Below, piece after piece: positions 30,953-41,477 of a stretch of 64,000 nt of DNA. Source of the stretch: Deltaproteobacteria bacterium (GTDB lineage: Bacteria; Desulfobacterota; Binatia; UBA9968); assembly GCA_005879605.1 (NCBI GenBank), contig VBKE01000018.1, forward strand, positions 560 through 64,559. The letters are read 5' to 3'. Position 1 is the first letter of the stretch, and each line of letters starts with the position of its first letter. The notes beneath the pieces are model-generated. The model saw nothing but the letters and a program-made list of their open reading frames with translations. It ran no database searches and was not told where the DNA came from. A program made the translations under genes and the position numbers.

Positions 30953-31411
30953 ATGATGCAACTTCAGTTCTTGCTCTTCGGTTTCCTCATCGGCGTGATG
31001 AGCTGTACCAACTCGATCAAGCACGATGAAGTCTTAGCCGGAAAGCGCGCTGTGGAATTTGCGGAGGTTGCGTTCGTACGCCAGGATGTCCAAAGAGCCT
31101 ATGCGTTGCTCTCGGACAGAACCAAGGGTTATGTACCGCTTGAAAAATTCCGCGAAACCCTCTTGCGACTGCATCCGAGCGGCCACCCGACAAGTGTCGC
31201 GGCAACCGAATACGAACCGATGCCCGGGGAAAAAGCGATGTATATCTATATAAATGGAAAAAATTCGGCCGAACCGTTCGAGTATACTTTGACTATGGAC
31301 GGCACAGCGGCAACCGACTATAAAGTTTCCAGAATCGCTCGTGGGAGTAGCTCCTCCTATTTACCTTCAACTTCCGAGAGAAAGAAATTCGCTGACCCAA
31401 TCCAACCCTAG
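30953..31411 (+). CDS. Putative lipoprotein
   Basis: 152 residues. Signal peptide with lipobox-like VMSC (Cys18), then a mixed alpha/beta domain: AGKRAVEFAEVAFVRQDVQR, AYALLSDRTKGYVPLEKFRE and a beta part (AMYIYINGKNSAEPFEYTLT). The pattern of a helical segment with repeated 'aY.lls...k' followed by strands recalls NTF2-like/DUF4878-type lipoproteins, but I cannot assign it. No good ribosome-binding site before the ATG. It lies between the kai operon and the methyltransferase, same strand. Confidence 0.55.
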   Translation: MMQLQFLLFGFLIGVMSCTNSIKHDEVLAGKRAVEFAEVAFVRQDVQRAYALLSDRTKGYVPLEKFRETLLRLHPSGHPTSVAATEYEPMPGEKAMYIYINGKNSAEPFEYTLTMDGTAATDYKVSRIARGSSSSYLPSTSERKKFADPIQP

Positions 31412-31498
31412 CATTGACAGGCAAGCGTTTGGAGCATGCAACGGCTGTCTCAAGGCAACGATATTTTGATTTTGTAATGAATCGAGAGGAGTTTCTGT

Positions 31499-32131
31499 AT
31501 GATCTCGCTATCGGAAAAAATCGAGGAATACTCAGAGCGTCATACGCGCGAGCTTTCCAATCTTCATCAGCGCCTTTGGCAAGAGACGCACGAAAAAACC
31601 TCTTCTCCGGGAATGATGGTCGGGCCCATCGAAGGGGCGTTACTCAGACTGCTGGTCCGATTGACGGCGGCCAAGCGAGTTCTGGAGATCGGCATGTTCA
31701 CGGGCTACAGCGCGCTTGCGATGGCGGCGGCGCTGCCGGAAGACGGCCAACTGATTACCTGTGATGTTAACCCTGAGACCAGTGAAATTGCTCGGCGTTA
31801 TTTTGCGTCGAGTCCTCACGGCCATAAGATCGAGATCAAGCTCGGTCCGGCAAAGGAAACCCTGAAGAACTTGCAGGGCCCCTTTGATCTCTGCTTTATC
31901 GACGCGGACAAGCAGGGCTACGGCGCTTATTACGACGCCTGCATCGACCTCGTGCGGCGGGGCGGGCTGATCGTTTTGGATAACATGCTGCAGAGCGGGA
32001 GAGTTCTGAATCCCGCGGATCCAGCGTCTCGGATCATTGCGGCCTTGAATGATCGGATTCAAAGAGACGAGAGAGTCGAAAATGTTCTGCTGCCTATCCG
32101 CGATGGCATCATGTTGGCCTATCGGCGCTGA
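31499..32131 (+). CDS. SAM-dependent O-methyltransferase (class I, COMT-like)
   Basis: 210 residues of the caffeoyl-CoA/catechol O-methyltransferase type. SAM loop VLEIGMFTGYSALAMAAALP, acidic ribose ligand in GQLITCDVNPE, and the metal-binding region FDLCFIDADKQGYGAYYDAC followed by GGLIVLDNMLQSGRV. It would methylate a catechol-like or other hydroxyl substrate with a divalent metal. GAGGAG lies six bases before the ATG. The substrate cannot be told from context. Confidence 0.88.
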   Translation: MISLSEKIEEYSERHTRELSNLHQRLWQETHEKTSSPGMMVGPIEGALLRLLVRLTAAKRVLEIGMFTGYSALAMAAALPEDGQLITCDVNPETSEIARRYFASSPHGHKIEIKLGPAKETLKNLQGPFDLCFIDADKQGYGAYYDACIDLVRRGGLIVLDNMLQSGRVLNPADPASRIIAALNDRIQRDERVENVLLPIRDGIMLAYRR

Positions 32132-32447
32132 TTCCGGGAAAACGGTGCTGATCGTGTTCCCAGTCTTTTCCTAGACGTACGTGACACCAGGGTCGTCTAA
32201 AGGCAGGACGATCCTATAGACACTGGCCGGCGGAACTCTCCCCTCCCCCTCAGGGCCCCGGGCCCATCTTAAAACAAGCTATTAAAATTAAAAAAGTTTT
32301 CGTTTTATAAAATTATATTGACAACGGCCATTTGCAGGATAAGCTGGTGGGTACTTGTGTGCTGGAACCGGCCAAAGTTGGCCGATGATCCAAATGCCTC
32401 AGCAAATCTTCCATCCTTTCAAACTCCATCAGTAGCAGGGAGAAATT
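32132..32447. other. Gap upstream of the HAMP-array kinase
   Basis: 316 bases without a gene. It holds AGTCTTTTCCTAGACG (32162-32177), whose GTCT-N6-AGAC arms match the TGTC-N8-GACA frame apart from the outer bases, a GC-rich stretch (32250-32270) and an A+T-rich block (32275-32320) that leads into the promoter at 32318. Confidence 0.4.
32318..32345 (+). promoter_or_regulatory. Putative sigma70 promoter of the HAMP-array kinase
   Basis: TTGACA (32318-32323), 16 bases, TAAGCT (32340-32345), preceded by an A+T-rich block that could act as an UP element. The -10 box is a weak match, so this is tentative. The start codon follows about 95 bases later. Confidence 0.35.
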
Positions 32448-35234
32448 ATGGCAAAAAATGTAGCGCCAGTAGCTGACGGGGACAGGCTCGATACCAAAGC
32501 GCTTCTCCAGGTGCTCTCGTCAGTAAAAAAAGGCGATTTCTCAGCGCGCCTGCCGAGCGGTTGGACCGGAATCGACGGAAAAATCGCTGACACGTTAAAC
32601 GATATTATAGAGATGATGTGGGATAGCGCGAAAGAGATGGAGCGGGTAAGTCGCGTCGTCGGCAAAGAGGGGAAGTTGTCGCAACGCGCCACGTTGCCGG
32701 CCGCCGGAGGGGCGTGGATGACCCGCGTAACCGCGCTCAACCATTTGATCGAGGATCTTGCCCGTCCCACAGTCGAAATGGCGCGCGTGATCGGCGCCGT
32801 CGCCAAGGGCGACCTCAATCAAACCATCGCCCTAGAAGCTGAAGGGCAACCGCTGAGGGGCGAGTTCTTACGTACGGCGAAAATGGTCAACGCGATGGTG
32901 AAGCAGCTCGACGGCTTCGCCGCCGAAGTGACCCGCGTTGCCCGCGAGGTCGGCACCGAAGGCAAGCTCGGCGGGCAGGCGCAGGTGCGCGACGTGAGCG
33001 GCGTTTGGAAAGACCTGACTGAAAGCGTCAACATGATGGCCGGTAATCTGACCGGCCAGGTGCGAAATATCGCCGATGTGACCATCGCCGTCGCCAACGG
33101 CGATCTCTCAAAAAAGATCACCGCCGACGTGCGCGGCGAGTTCCTGCAGCTCAAAGATACGATCAACACCATGGTCGATCAGCTGCGGAGTTTCGCCGCC
33201 GAAGTGACCCGTGTCGCGCGCGAAGTCGGCACGGACGGCAAGCTCGGCGGCCAAGCCGTCGTGCCCGGGGTGGCCGGAACCTGGAAAGATCTGACTGACA
33301 GTGTCAACGCGATGGCGAGCAACTTGACCTCGCAGGTGCGAAATATCGCCGATGTGACCATCGCCGTCGCCAACGGCGACCTCTCGAAAAAAATCACCGT
33401 CGACGTTAAGGGTGAGATTCTGCAGCTCAAAGATACGATCAACACCATGGTCGATCAGCTGCGGAGTTTCGCAGCCGAAGTGACCCGCGTTGCCCGGGAA
33501 GTCGGCACCGAAGGCAAGCTCGGTGGGCAAGCGCTGGTCCCCGGCGTCGCCGGAACGTGGAAGGATCTCACCGACAGCGTCAATTTGATGGCAAACAATT
33601 TAACCGGCCAGGTGCGAAACATCGCCGATGTGACCATCGCGGTCGCCAACGGCGACTTGTCAAAGAAAATCACCGTCGACGTCCACGGCGAAATCCTGCA
33701 GCTCAAAGAAGCTATCAATACCATGGTCGATCAGCTGCGGAGCTTCGCCGCCGAAGTGACGCGCGTTGCCCGGGAAGTCGGCACCGAAGGCAAGCTCGGT
33801 GGGCAGGCACAAGTGCGCGACGTGAGCGGCGTTTGGAAGGATCTCACCGAGAGCGTCAATATTATGGCCGGCAATCTGACCGCGCAGGTGCGAAACATCG
33901 CCGACGTTACGATCGCCGTGGCCAATGGCGACTTGTCGAAGAAGATCACCGCCGACGTGCGCGGCGAAATCTTGCAGCTCAAAGAAGCGATCAACACGAT
34001 GGTCGATCAGTTGAATGCGTTCGCCGCCGAAGTCACCCGCGTCGCCCGCGAAGTCGGCACCGAAGGCAAGCTCGGCGGCCAGGCCGCCGTGCCCGGGGTC
34101 GCCGGCACCTGGAAGGACCTGACGGACAGCGTCAACGCCATGGCCAGTAACTTGACGGCCCAAGTTCGCAACATCGCCGACGTCACCATCGCGGTTGCCT
34201 ATGGCGATCTCTCGAAGAAGATCACCGTCGATGTCCGCGGCGAGATCTTACAGCTCAAAGAAGCCATGAACACGATGGTCGACCAGTTGAACGCGTTCGC
34301 CGCCGAAGTCACCCGCGTCGCCCGCGAAGTCGGCACCGAAGGCAAGCTCGGCGGGCAGGCGCAGGTTCGCGACGTGAGCGGCGTTTGGAAAGATTTGACC
34401 GAAAGCGTGAATTTCATGGCCGGCAATTTGACGGCTCAGGTCCGAAACATCGCCGACGTGACCATCGCCGTCGCCAACGGCGACCTCTCCAAGAAAATCA
34501 CCGTCGATGTGCGCGGCGAAATCTTGCAGCTCAAGGATACCGTCAACACGATAGTCGACCAGCTGCGCAGTTTCGCCGCCGAAGTGACCCGCGTTGCCCG
34601 CGAGGTCGGCACCGAAGGCAAACTGGGCGGCCAGGCCGTCGTTCCGGGCGTCGCCGGTACCTGGAAAGACCTGACCGATAGCGTCAACTTCATGGCCGGT
34701 AATTTGACGGCCCAGGTCCGAAACATCGCCGACGTGACCATCGCCGTCGCCAACGGCGATTTGTCGAAGAAAATCACCGTCGATGTGCATGGCGAGATTC
34801 TACAATTGAAAGAAGCGATCAACACCATGGTCGACCAGTTGAATGCGTTTGCTGCCGAAGTGACGCGCGTGGCCCGCGAAGTCGGCACGGAGGGCAAGCT
34901 TGGTGGCCAGGCCGTCGTGCCGGAAGTGGCGGGCACGTGGAAGGATCTGACGGACAACGTCAATGTTATGGCGGCAAATCTCACGTCTCAGGTCCGCGGC
35001 ATCGTCAAAGTCGTGACCGCTGTGGCCAATGGCAGCCTCAAAGAGAAGCTGACGATTGAAACCAAGGGCGAAGTGGCGGCCTTGGCCGAAACCATCAACA
35101 ACATGACCGATACATTGGCGATCTTTGACCGAACAGGTGACCAGCGTCGCCAAGGAAGTCGGCGTCGAGGGCCGCTTGGGCGGTCAAGCAAACGTCCCCG
35201 GCGCCGCCGGTATCTGGAAAGACCTCACGGATAA
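32448..35234 (+). CDS. HAMP-array hybrid histidine kinase, N-terminal part (split gene)
   Basis: Soluble N-terminal part of a giant sensor kinase with no membrane segment. A divergent first unit (residues 20-155) is followed by eight 92-residue units, each with [49 protein letters not shown] and [20 protein letters not shown]. This is the HAMP-array pattern of group III hybrid kinases such as fungal Nik1/Os-1, where it senses osmotic and other stress. The frame is lost at 35128 by one inserted A; the last 35 or so residues are out of frame. The rest of the protein is at 35125-38199. The in-frame whole would be about 1,916 residues. Ribosome-binding site CAGGGAGA seven bases upstream. Confidence 0.85.
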   Translation: MAKNVAPVADGDRLDTKALLQVLSSVKKGDFSARLPSGWTGIDGKIADTLNDIIEMMWDSAKEMERVSRVVGKEGKLSQRATLPAAGGAWMTRVTALNHLIEDLARPTVEMARVIGAVAKGDLNQTIALEAEGQPLRGEFLRTAKMVNAMVKQLDGFAAEVTRVAREVGTEGKLGGQAQVRDVSGVWKDLTESVNMMAGNLTGQVRNIADVTIAVANGDLSKKITADVRGEFLQLKDTINTMVDQLRSFAAEVTRVAREVGTDGKLGGQAVVPGVAGTWKDLTDSVNAMASNLTSQVRNIADVTIAVANGDLSKKITVDVKGEILQLKDTINTMVDQLRSFAAEVTRVAREVGTEGKLGGQALVPGVAGTWKDLTDSVNLMANNLTGQVRNIADVTIAVANGDLSKKITVDVHGEILQLKEAINTMVDQLRSFAAEVTRVAREVGTEGKLGGQAQVRDVSGVWKDLTESVNIMAGNLTAQVRNIADVTIAVANGDLSKKITADVRGEILQLKEAINTMVDQLNAFAAEVTRVAREVGTEGKLGGQAAVPGVAGTWKDLTDSVNAMASNLTAQVRNIADVTIAVAYGDLSKKITVDVRGEILQLKEAMNTMVDQLNAFAAEVTRVAREVGTEGKLGGQAQVRDVSGVWKDLTESVNFMAGNLTAQVRNIADVTIAVANGDLSKKITVDVRGEILQLKDTVNTIVDQLRSFAAEVTRVAREVGTEGKLGGQAVVPGVAGTWKDLTDSVNFMAGNLTAQVRNIADVTIAVANGDLSKKITVDVHGEILQLKEAINTMVDQLNAFAAEVTRVAREVGTEGKLGGQAVVPEVAGTWKDLTDNVNVMAANLTSQVRGIVKVVTAVANGSLKEKLTIETKGEVAALAETINNMTDTLAIFDRTGDQRRQGSRRRGPLGRSSKRPRRRRYLERPHG
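32916..35123 (+). repeat. Eight tandem 276-bp repeats encoding HAMP units
   Basis: Units start at 32916, 33192, 33468, 33744, 34020, 34296, 34572 and 34848, each exactly 276 bp; a ninth, diverged unit starts at 35124. Two variants of the middle part alternate: [18 protein letters not shown] (units 1, 4, 6) and [17 protein letters not shown]-like (2, 3, 5, 7, 8). The mosaic suggests growth by unequal recombination or gene conversion. Confidence 0.9.
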
Positions 35235-38199
35235 CGTGAACCTGCTGGCGGCGAACCTTACGACTCAGGTGCGCGCCATTGCTGACGTGGCGACCGCCGT
35301 TACGAAAGGCGATCTCACCCGTTCCATTCAGGTCGATGCCCGCGGCGAAGTGGCTGAGCTCAAAGACAACATCAATGCCATGATCCAAAACCTTCGCGCG
35401 ACAACGGATCAGAACACCGAGCAGGACTGGCTTAAGACCAACCTGGCAAGGTTCACCAGCATGATGCAAGGCCAGCGGGATTTGACGACGGTCGGCCAAA
35501 TGCTGCTCTCGGAGCTGGCCCCCTTGGTCAGCGCGCAGTACGGCGCCGTCTACCAAATGGAAGGGAGCAACGGAGATTCGCATCTAAAAATGCTGGCCGG
35601 CTACGCGCGCACGGGAGATCAAAATCCGAAGACAGAATTGCCCGTAGGCGTCGGACTTGTGGGCCAGTGCGCCGTGGAGAAGCGGAGAATCCTGCTTTCC
35701 GACGTCCCGCCTAACTACATCCGGATCGGCTCGGGCCTCGGCGAAGGACGGCCGCGCAACCTGATCGTTTTGCCGGTTCTCTTTGAGGGACAGACCAAAG
35801 CGGTCATCGAGCTGGCCTCGCTGGCGGAATTTACCTCGACGCATCTCACCTTTCTGGCCCAGCTGACGGAAAGCATCGGCATCGTGCTCAATACGATCGA
35901 GGCCACCATGCGCACGGAAGGCTTGCTGCAGCAATCCCAGAAGCTGGCGACGGAGCTCCAGGCTCAGCAAAAGGAGCTGCAGCAGACGAACGATGAGTTA
36001 GCGAGCAAGGCCAAGCAGCTCGCCGAGCAGAATGCCGAGGTCGAGCGCAAGAATCAGGAGATCGAACAAGCGCGCCATGCGTTGGAAGAAAAGGCCGCCG
36101 AGCTGGCTCTGGCTTCCAAGTACAAATCGGAATTTCTTGCCAATATGTCGCACGAGCTGCGCACCCCGCTCAATTCCGTCTTGATTCTGGCCCAACAGCT
36201 GGCCGAGAATCCCGACGGCAACCTGCTTCCCAAACAGGTGGAATTTTCCAAGAACATCCATGCCTCAGGCGCCGACCTGTTGAACCTCATCAGTGATATT
36301 CTCGATTTGTCAAAGATCGAATCCGGCACGGTCACAGTCGAGCCCGAGGAAGTTCTCTTCCCGAAGGTGCGCGAAGCCGTGGAGCGGAGCTTCCGGCATA
36401 TGGCTGAAGCGCGGCACTTGCACTTCGAGGTCGAAATGGATCCGAAGCTTCCGCTCAGCATGAACACCGATCTCAAGCGCCTCCAACAGGTACTGAAAAA
36501 TTTGCTCTCCAATGCGTTCAAATTCACCACGCAAGGTGGCGTCATATTCGGTATGAAAACAGCTGCGACCGGCTGGAGCTCCGATCACCCTGTGCTCAAT
36601 GGCGCTTCGAGGGTCATTGCCTTTGAGGTCAGCGATACCGGGATCGGCATTCCGGTCGAGAAGCAAAAGATCATCTTCGAAGCGTTCCACCAAGCCGATG
36701 CCGGCACGAGCCGGCGCTACGGTGGCACCGGACTCGGTCTAGCGATCAGCCGGGAGCTGGCGACGCTCTTGGGCGGCGAGATCCGTCTCGCCAGCGCGCC
36801 CAATCACGGAAGTACCTTTACGCTCTACCTGCCAGAAAATTACTTCGGCACAGTTTCCGCTACCACGGCGCTCAAGATCGGCAGACTCAGCCCGGCGCCG
36901 CTGATTGTGCAGCAGGCGGTCAAGCCGGAGGAGGTTCCCGACGACCGCGAGTCGGTCATGCCGGGAGATTCCGTCATTCTTATTGTAGAGGATGATCCTC
37001 AGTTCGCCCGCTTCTTACTGGATCTGGCGCGCGAACGGGGCGTCAAGGGCGTGGTCACAACACAGGGAGCGGTTGCGCGCGCCCTGGCGCGCGAATTCGC
37101 CCCGCTTGCCATCATACTGGACATCTTCCTGCCGGACATGCTCGGATGGACGGTCCTGAGCCATCTGAAACAAGACCCGGCGACCCGTCACATCCCGGTG
37201 CAAATCATCAGCGTCGAGGAAGAACGCTTGCAGGGCCTCGGCCACGGCGCCTTCTCCTATCTGATCAAACCTCCAAGCACGAGCGATTTGGAAAAGGCCT
37301 TCGACCGGGTGCTGGACTACGCCCGATCGCCCCGCAAGCGCTTGCTGGTGGTGGAAGACAACGAAGTCGAGCGGCAGGGCATCGTGGAGCTGCTGTCGCA
37401 CGGGAACGTGGATATTGTCACCGCGGGAAGCGGCGCCGAGGCGTGGGAAAACTTACGCAGCGAAAAATTCGATTGTATGGTACTCGACCTGAGGTTGCCG
37501 GATATTTCCGGCTTCGAGTTGCTGGAGCGCATTCGACAGGACTCGGACCTCCAGGAGCTGCCCATCGTCGTGTTCACGGGCAAAGATCTCACATCAGCGG
37601 ACGAAGTTCAGCTGGCGCGGATGGCAGAGAGCGTCGTGGTCAAAGACGTACAATCCCCCGAGCGGCTGCTCGACGAGACCTCCTTATTTTTGCATCTCGT
37701 TACCGGCGAGCTTTCACCCGCGAAACAACAGATGCTGGAGCGCCTGCATCAAAGCGACGAGGCGCTCAGATCCAAGAAAGTGCTGGTTGTCGATGACGAT
37801 GTGCGCAACATTTTTGCTCTGACGAGCCTGCTCGAGCAGCACGGGGTTCGAGTCATCAACGCCGAAACCGGCAAGGACGCGATCTCTCTGCTCAACGAGG
37901 ACGAAGCGATCGACGCCGTGCTCATGGATATCATGATGCCCGAGATGGACGGTTATGAGACGATGCGCCGGATCCGCAAAGATCCCAAACATCGGCTACT
38001 GCCGATTTTGGCCCTTACTGCAAAGGCGATGAAAGGCGACCGCGAAAAATGCCTCGCGGCCGGCGCCTCCGATTACATCGCGAAACCCGTGAATACGGAA
38101 GAGCTGCTTGCGCTCCTCCGCGTCTGGCTGTTTGGCAAGCAAAAGATGCCGAAAATTACTTATGAACACCGAGCCAACGGCGAACATCCTCGTAGTTGA
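35125..38199 (+). CDS. HAMP-array hybrid histidine kinase, C-terminal part (split gene)
   Basis: Continues the kinase after the one-base insertion at 35128. The annotated start is a TTG without ribosome-binding site, so on its own it is probably not made. Order: last HAMP unit (residues 1-92), GAF domain (about 105-265), a coiled coil ([20 protein letters not shown]), HisKA with [10 protein letters not shown], HATPase with [16 protein letters not shown] and GTGLGLAIS, then three receiver domains with phospho-accepting Asp in [16 protein letters not shown] and [13 protein letters not shown]. The third receiver also keeps the conserved Lys (IAKPVN). Three receivers in one chain suggest a multi-step phosphorelay or signal integration. 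Overlaps the next kinase gene by 38 bases. Confidence 0.88.
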   Translation: MTEQVTSVAKEVGVEGRLGGQANVPGAAGIWKDLTDNVNLLAANLTTQVRAIADVATAVTKGDLTRSIQVDARGEVAELKDNINAMIQNLRATTDQNTEQDWLKTNLARFTSMMQGQRDLTTVGQMLLSELAPLVSAQYGAVYQMEGSNGDSHLKMLAGYARTGDQNPKTELPVGVGLVGQCAVEKRRILLSDVPPNYIRIGSGLGEGRPRNLIVLPVLFEGQTKAVIELASLAEFTSTHLTFLAQLTESIGIVLNTIEATMRTEGLLQQSQKLATELQAQQKELQQTNDELASKAKQLAEQNAEVERKNQEIEQARHALEEKAAELALASKYKSEFLANMSHELRTPLNSVLILAQQLAENPDGNLLPKQVEFSKNIHASGADLLNLISDILDLSKIESGTVTVEPEEVLFPKVREAVERSFRHMAEARHLHFEVEMDPKLPLSMNTDLKRLQQVLKNLLSNAFKFTTQGGVIFGMKTAATGWSSDHPVLNGASRVIAFEVSDTGIGIPVEKQKIIFEAFHQADAGTSRRYGGTGLGLAISRELATLLGGEIRLASAPNHGSTFTLYLPENYFGTVSATTALKIGRLSPAPLIVQQAVKPEEVPDDRESVMPGDSVILIVEDDPQFARFLLDLARERGVKGVVTTQGAVARALAREFAPLAIILDIFLPDMLGWTVLSHLKQDPATRHIPVQIISVEEERLQGLGHGAFSYLIKPPSTSDLEKAFDRVLDYARSPRKRLLVVEDNEVERQGIVELLSHGNVDIVTAGSGAEAWENLRSEKFDCMVLDLRLPDISGFELLERIRQDSDLQELPIVVFTGKDLTSADEVQLARMAESVVVKDVQSPERLLDETSLFLHLVTGELSPAKQQMLERLHQSDEALRSKKVLVVDDDVRNIFALTSLLEQHGVRVINAETGKDAISLLNEDEAIDAVLMDIMMPEMDGYETMRRIRKDPKHRLLPILALTAKAMKGDREKCLAAGASDYIAKPVNTEELLALLRVWLFGKQKMPKITYEHRANGEHPRS

Positions 38200-40282
38200 T
38201 GACGATGTGAGCACGCTCTTGGCCATGGAAGCCTTGCTTTCGGGGCCCGGGCGAAACATCCTTACAGCCTCTTCCGGCACAGATGCGCTGCGTCATCTGC
38301 TGCGGGAGGATTTCGCCCTCATTCTGCTGGACGTGCGCCTGCCGGTGATGGACGGCTTCGAGACGGCCGCGCTGATTCGCCAGAGAGAGCGCTTTCGCTA
38401 CACGCCGATCATCTTCCTTTCAGCGATCGATACTCTGGAATCGGATGTCTTTCGCGGCGCCGCCAGTGGCGCCGTCGATTACCTTTTCAAACCGGTCGTG
38501 CCGCAAGTTTTAAAGGCCAAGGTCTCGGTCTTCGTTGACCTGTTTCGCATGAACGAGCAGCTCAAGCAGCAAGCGATCCGGCAAAGCGAAGAGCGGTTTC
38601 GCCTCGTGGTCGATAGCCTGCAGGACTACGCCGTGTTTATGATGGATCCTGAGGGCCGGGTCTCGTCGTGGAATCGCGGCGCTGAACGAATCGGAGGGTG
38701 GAAACAGCAAGAGGTCATCGGGGAATTGTTCGGCAGGTTCTATATTCCGGAGGACCGGGAAAAAGGACTGCCGGCTCTGGCGCTAAGAGAGGCCGCCACC
38801 GAAAGTCGCTACGAAGAAGAAGGCTGGCGCATCCGCAAAGACGGTACCTGGTTTTGGGCCAACCTCGTGGTCACCGCCCTCATGGACGATAATGGCGCGC
38901 TGGTGGGTTTCTCGGCGATTATTCGCGATCTCACCGAACGCAAACGAGCCGAAGAGGAACTGACGAGGCTCAACGCCGAGCTCGAAGAGCGTTTCGCGGA
39001 AAAAGCGGCGGAGCTCGGGCAAACCATCGGCGAGCGGGAGAAGTTGCAAGCTCAGCTTCTGCAGGCGCAAAAAATGGAGGGTATCGGGACTTTGGCGGGC
39101 GGCATTGCCCACGACATGAATAACATTTTAAACGTGATCTCCGGGTACGCCTCCTTGATCCTGCAGAATCCTGGCAACACAGAGAAAGTCGCGGAAGGGC
39201 TCGAGGTGATCAAAGAGACGGTGGATCGAGGCGCATCCCTCGTACAGCAGCTGCTCGCGTCGGCCCGCAAAAGCGAGCTGAAATTTGAACAGATTCACGT
39301 CAACGGCGTGCTCGAGAAGCTTCATGGCCTTCTCAAAGAAACCTTTCCCAAAACGATTGACGTTCGCCTGGAGTTAGATCCGGCGCTGCCTTCGGTCATC
39401 GCCGACTCCAACCTGTTGCATCAGGCCGTATTGAACTTGTGCCTCAACGCTCGGGACGCGATGCCGAGCGGCGGGACGCTCCAAGTGATAACGCGACGGG
39501 TCGCCGGCGCCGCGCTGCGCCGGATCTTTCAAGACGCCAGCGCGAAACAGTATACCTGCATCACCGTGAAGGATACGGGTGTCGGTATGAACGCGGCGAT
39601 CCAAAGCCGTATCTTTGAGCCTTTTTTCACGACCAAACAGCAGGGCGAGGGAACCGGCCTGGGTCTTTCCGTGGTTTACGGTATTGTTACCAACCACAAG
39701 GGCTTTATCGACGTGGAGAGCGAACCGGATCAAGGGACGACCTTCCGCATCTGTCTCCCCGTTCCAAAAAGCAGAGAAACCGCCATCGAAGTGAAAGAGC
39801 AACCCCCGGTGAAAGACGGGACAAGACCTTTTGGGAAAGGCGAGACGATTCTTTTCGCGGAAGACGAAGCGCGACAGCTGCGCCTCATGCAGAATTTTCT
39901 TCAGGACAAGGGGTATCGAATATTGCCCGCGAAAGACGGGGCCGAGGCGGTGGAAATTTTTCAGTGCAAGAAAGACGAGATTGGATTAGTCATCCTGGAC
40001 CTCGGCTTGCCGAAGCTAAACGGTTGGGAGGTTTTTCGCAGGATCAAAGAGATAGATCCTGCCGTGAAGGCCATCTTTGCAACCGGCTTCATGACCCCGC
40101 AAATCGAATCGCAATTAGCCTTAGGGGAGGCGAGCGCCGTGATCATGAAGCCTTACCAACTGGATGAGATCTTAGAAAAGATTTCCAGCGTCATCAAAAC
40201 ATCCGCGGGAGAACCCGCCGTTGTGGCTCAACTGGATTACGCGGAGATTCCGTTCGCTCCGCCCGACGAGGATTTGACCTAG
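38162..40282 (+). CDS. REC-PAS-HK-REC hybrid sensor kinase
   Basis: 706 residues from the ATG at 38162, soluble. A receiver (Asp in LLDVRLPVMDGFE), PAS domain with SWNRGAERIGG and a PAC segment (ATESRYEEEGWRIRKDGTWF), coiled coil, HisKA with GGIAHDMNNILNVI, HATPase with NLCLNARDAM, DTGVGMN and GEGTGLGLSVV, and a C-terminal receiver (ILDLGLPKLNGWE). The start lies inside the end of the preceding kinase gene, so the two are translated together and may form one relay: the HisKA type here (GGIAHDMNN) differs from the SHELRTPLN type upstream. Typical of chemosensory or stress relays in environmental bacteria. Confidence 0.87.
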   Translation: MNTEPTANILVVDDDVSTLLAMEALLSGPGRNILTASSGTDALRHLLREDFALILLDVRLPVMDGFETAALIRQRERFRYTPIIFLSAIDTLESDVFRGAASGAVDYLFKPVVPQVLKAKVSVFVDLFRMNEQLKQQAIRQSEERFRLVVDSLQDYAVFMMDPEGRVSSWNRGAERIGGWKQQEVIGELFGRFYIPEDREKGLPALALREAATESRYEEEGWRIRKDGTWFWANLVVTALMDDNGALVGFSAIIRDLTERKRAEEELTRLNAELEERFAEKAAELGQTIGEREKLQAQLLQAQKMEGIGTLAGGIAHDMNNILNVISGYASLILQNPGNTEKVAEGLEVIKETVDRGASLVQQLLASARKSELKFEQIHVNGVLEKLHGLLKETFPKTIDVRLELDPALPSVIADSNLLHQAVLNLCLNARDAMPSGGTLQVITRRVAGAALRRIFQDASAKQYTCITVKDTGVGMNAAIQSRIFEPFFTTKQQGEGTGLGLSVVYGIVTNHKGFIDVESEPDQGTTFRICLPVPKSRETAIEVKEQPPVKDGTRPFGKGETILFAEDEARQLRLMQNFLQDKGYRILPAKDGAEAVEIFQCKKDEIGLVILDLGLPKLNGWEVFRRIKEIDPAVKAIFATGFMTPQIESQLALGEASAVIMKPYQLDEILEKISSVIKTSAGEPAVVAQLDYAEIPFAPPDEDLT

Positions 40283-40404
40283 AGCGTCCGCGCAAAATAG
40301 CGCATGGATTTCAAACCAATAACGGCTAATAATTAGATCTGCCTCGACTCCCGTCTTACCTTTGGCCATATTTTGACGCGAAACCGGCTCGTCACATTTG
40401 CGCC

Positions 40405-41397
40405 ATGAAACTTCGCTCAGTTGTCACGCCTATTTTGTTTTTCTATCTTGTCGTTCCCGTTCCCTCGACCGCTCAGGCGGCAACCCCGAGCAAGGTCGTC
40501 ATGACGACTGGATCCTTGAGCGAGAGAGAAGCCGCGCTTTATATTGCTCAGGATCAAGGATTGTTTCGCAGGTACGGGCTGGATGTCAGCTTAGTGCAAG
40601 TCCGCAACGGCCCCGTGGGCATGTCCGCGCTGAGTTCAGGAGAAACCCAATTCCATTGGGGATCAGTTTCGGCCGCCAATCTCGGAGCGATCGCGGAAGG
40701 GGCCGACCTGGTGTTCGTGGCTGGCTTTATTAATAAGCTCACGGGCAACTTCATAGCGAATCCAAAAATCAAAAGCCCGGCAGAATTGAGAGGGAAGAGT
40801 CTCGGCGTCAACAGTTTGAGTGGGGGCGGATGGATTTTCACAATGTTGATGCTCGACTACTGGGGCCTAATACCGGAGCGGGATAAAATACAGTTCCGGT
40901 CTCTCGGCGACCAGTCGGTCATCACACAAGGCTTGCTGAACGGCACCGTGGATGGCGCTTTCGTGGGTTACACGTTCGGTAAGATTCTGCAGAGCAAGGG
41001 GTTTCGTCTTCTGGCCGATGCGGAGAAACTGCCCATCCCCTATCAGGGCTCTGGAATCATGACGCGGCGCACGTTGATGTCCTCGTCACCCGTGACCTTG
41101 GAAAATCTTCTTAGAGGACTGCTCGACAGCGTCGCTTTCATCCGCACTCCCGAGAATAAATTCCAGGTCGTGAAAAGCTTGGCCAAAGGACTCCATCTCG
41201 CGCGGGTCGAAGACGCCGAGGAAGGTTATCAAAACGTTCTGGGCATTTATGAGAGAAAGATCTATCCCAGCGTCGACGGCATTGGCAACGTCATTCGCCT
41301 CCTGGGAGCTCGCAACGAAAAGGTTCGGCGCCTCAGAGCCGAGGACTTGGTGGACGAAAGCGTTATCAAAAAGTTGGAGAAAGAAGGGCGGTTCTGA
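40405..41397 (+). CDS. NMT1/NitT-TauT-type ABC substrate-binding protein
   Basis: 330 residues. Signal peptide (residues 1-25, cleavage near AQAA), then a two-lobe periplasmic binding protein: EREAALYIAQDQGLFRRYGL, VGMSALSSGETQFHWGSVSA, ELRGKSLGVNSLSGGG and VITQGLLNGTVDGAFVGYTF. This is the SsuA/ThiY/NMT1 superfamily that binds small organics for ABC import. No permease or ATPase gene adjoins it, and the permease of the same family at 1-525 is 40 kb away. Orphan binding proteins of this sort are abundant in some uncultured soil lineages. Ligand unknown. Confidence 0.85.
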   Translation: MKLRSVVTPILFFYLVVPVPSTAQAATPSKVVMTTGSLSEREAALYIAQDQGLFRRYGLDVSLVQVRNGPVGMSALSSGETQFHWGSVSAANLGAIAEGADLVFVAGFINKLTGNFIANPKIKSPAELRGKSLGVNSLSGGGWIFTMLMLDYWGLIPERDKIQFRSLGDQSVITQGLLNGTVDGAFVGYTFGKILQSKGFRLLADAEKLPIPYQGSGIMTRRTLMSSSPVTLENLLRGLLDSVAFIRTPENKFQVVKSLAKGLHLARVEDAEEGYQNVLGIYERKIYPSVDGIGNVIRLLGARNEKVRRLRAEDLVDESVIKKLEKEGRF

Positions 41398-41401
41398 AAG
41401 A

Positions 41402-41469
41402 CTGGAATAATGGAGTATTGGAGTGATGGAGGGTTGTGGCCCATGACTCCATTACTCCATCAACTCCAG
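41402..41469. terminator. Long inverted repeat between convergent genes
   Basis: Arms built from TGGAGTATTGGAGTGATGGAG and the inverse CTCCATTACTCCATCAACTCC, with outer CTGGA/TCCAG. It lies exactly between the stop of the binding-protein gene (+) and the stop of the VOC gene (-), so it can end both transcripts. The TGGAGTNNTGGAGT pattern is also known as a dispersed intergenic repeat. Confidence 0.5.
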
Positions 41470-41477
41470 TTCTTGAA

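Noticed and set aside
32162-32177. AGTCTTTTCCTAGACG as another Crp-type operator
   Set aside because: The outer bases and the AATATT core do not match and there is no TATCGT at 21 bases; a chance match is likely.
33179-34984. Regular series of open frames on the minus strand within the HAMP repeats
   Set aside because: They recur every 276 bases because the plus-strand repeat is GC-rich at third positions; they are shadows.
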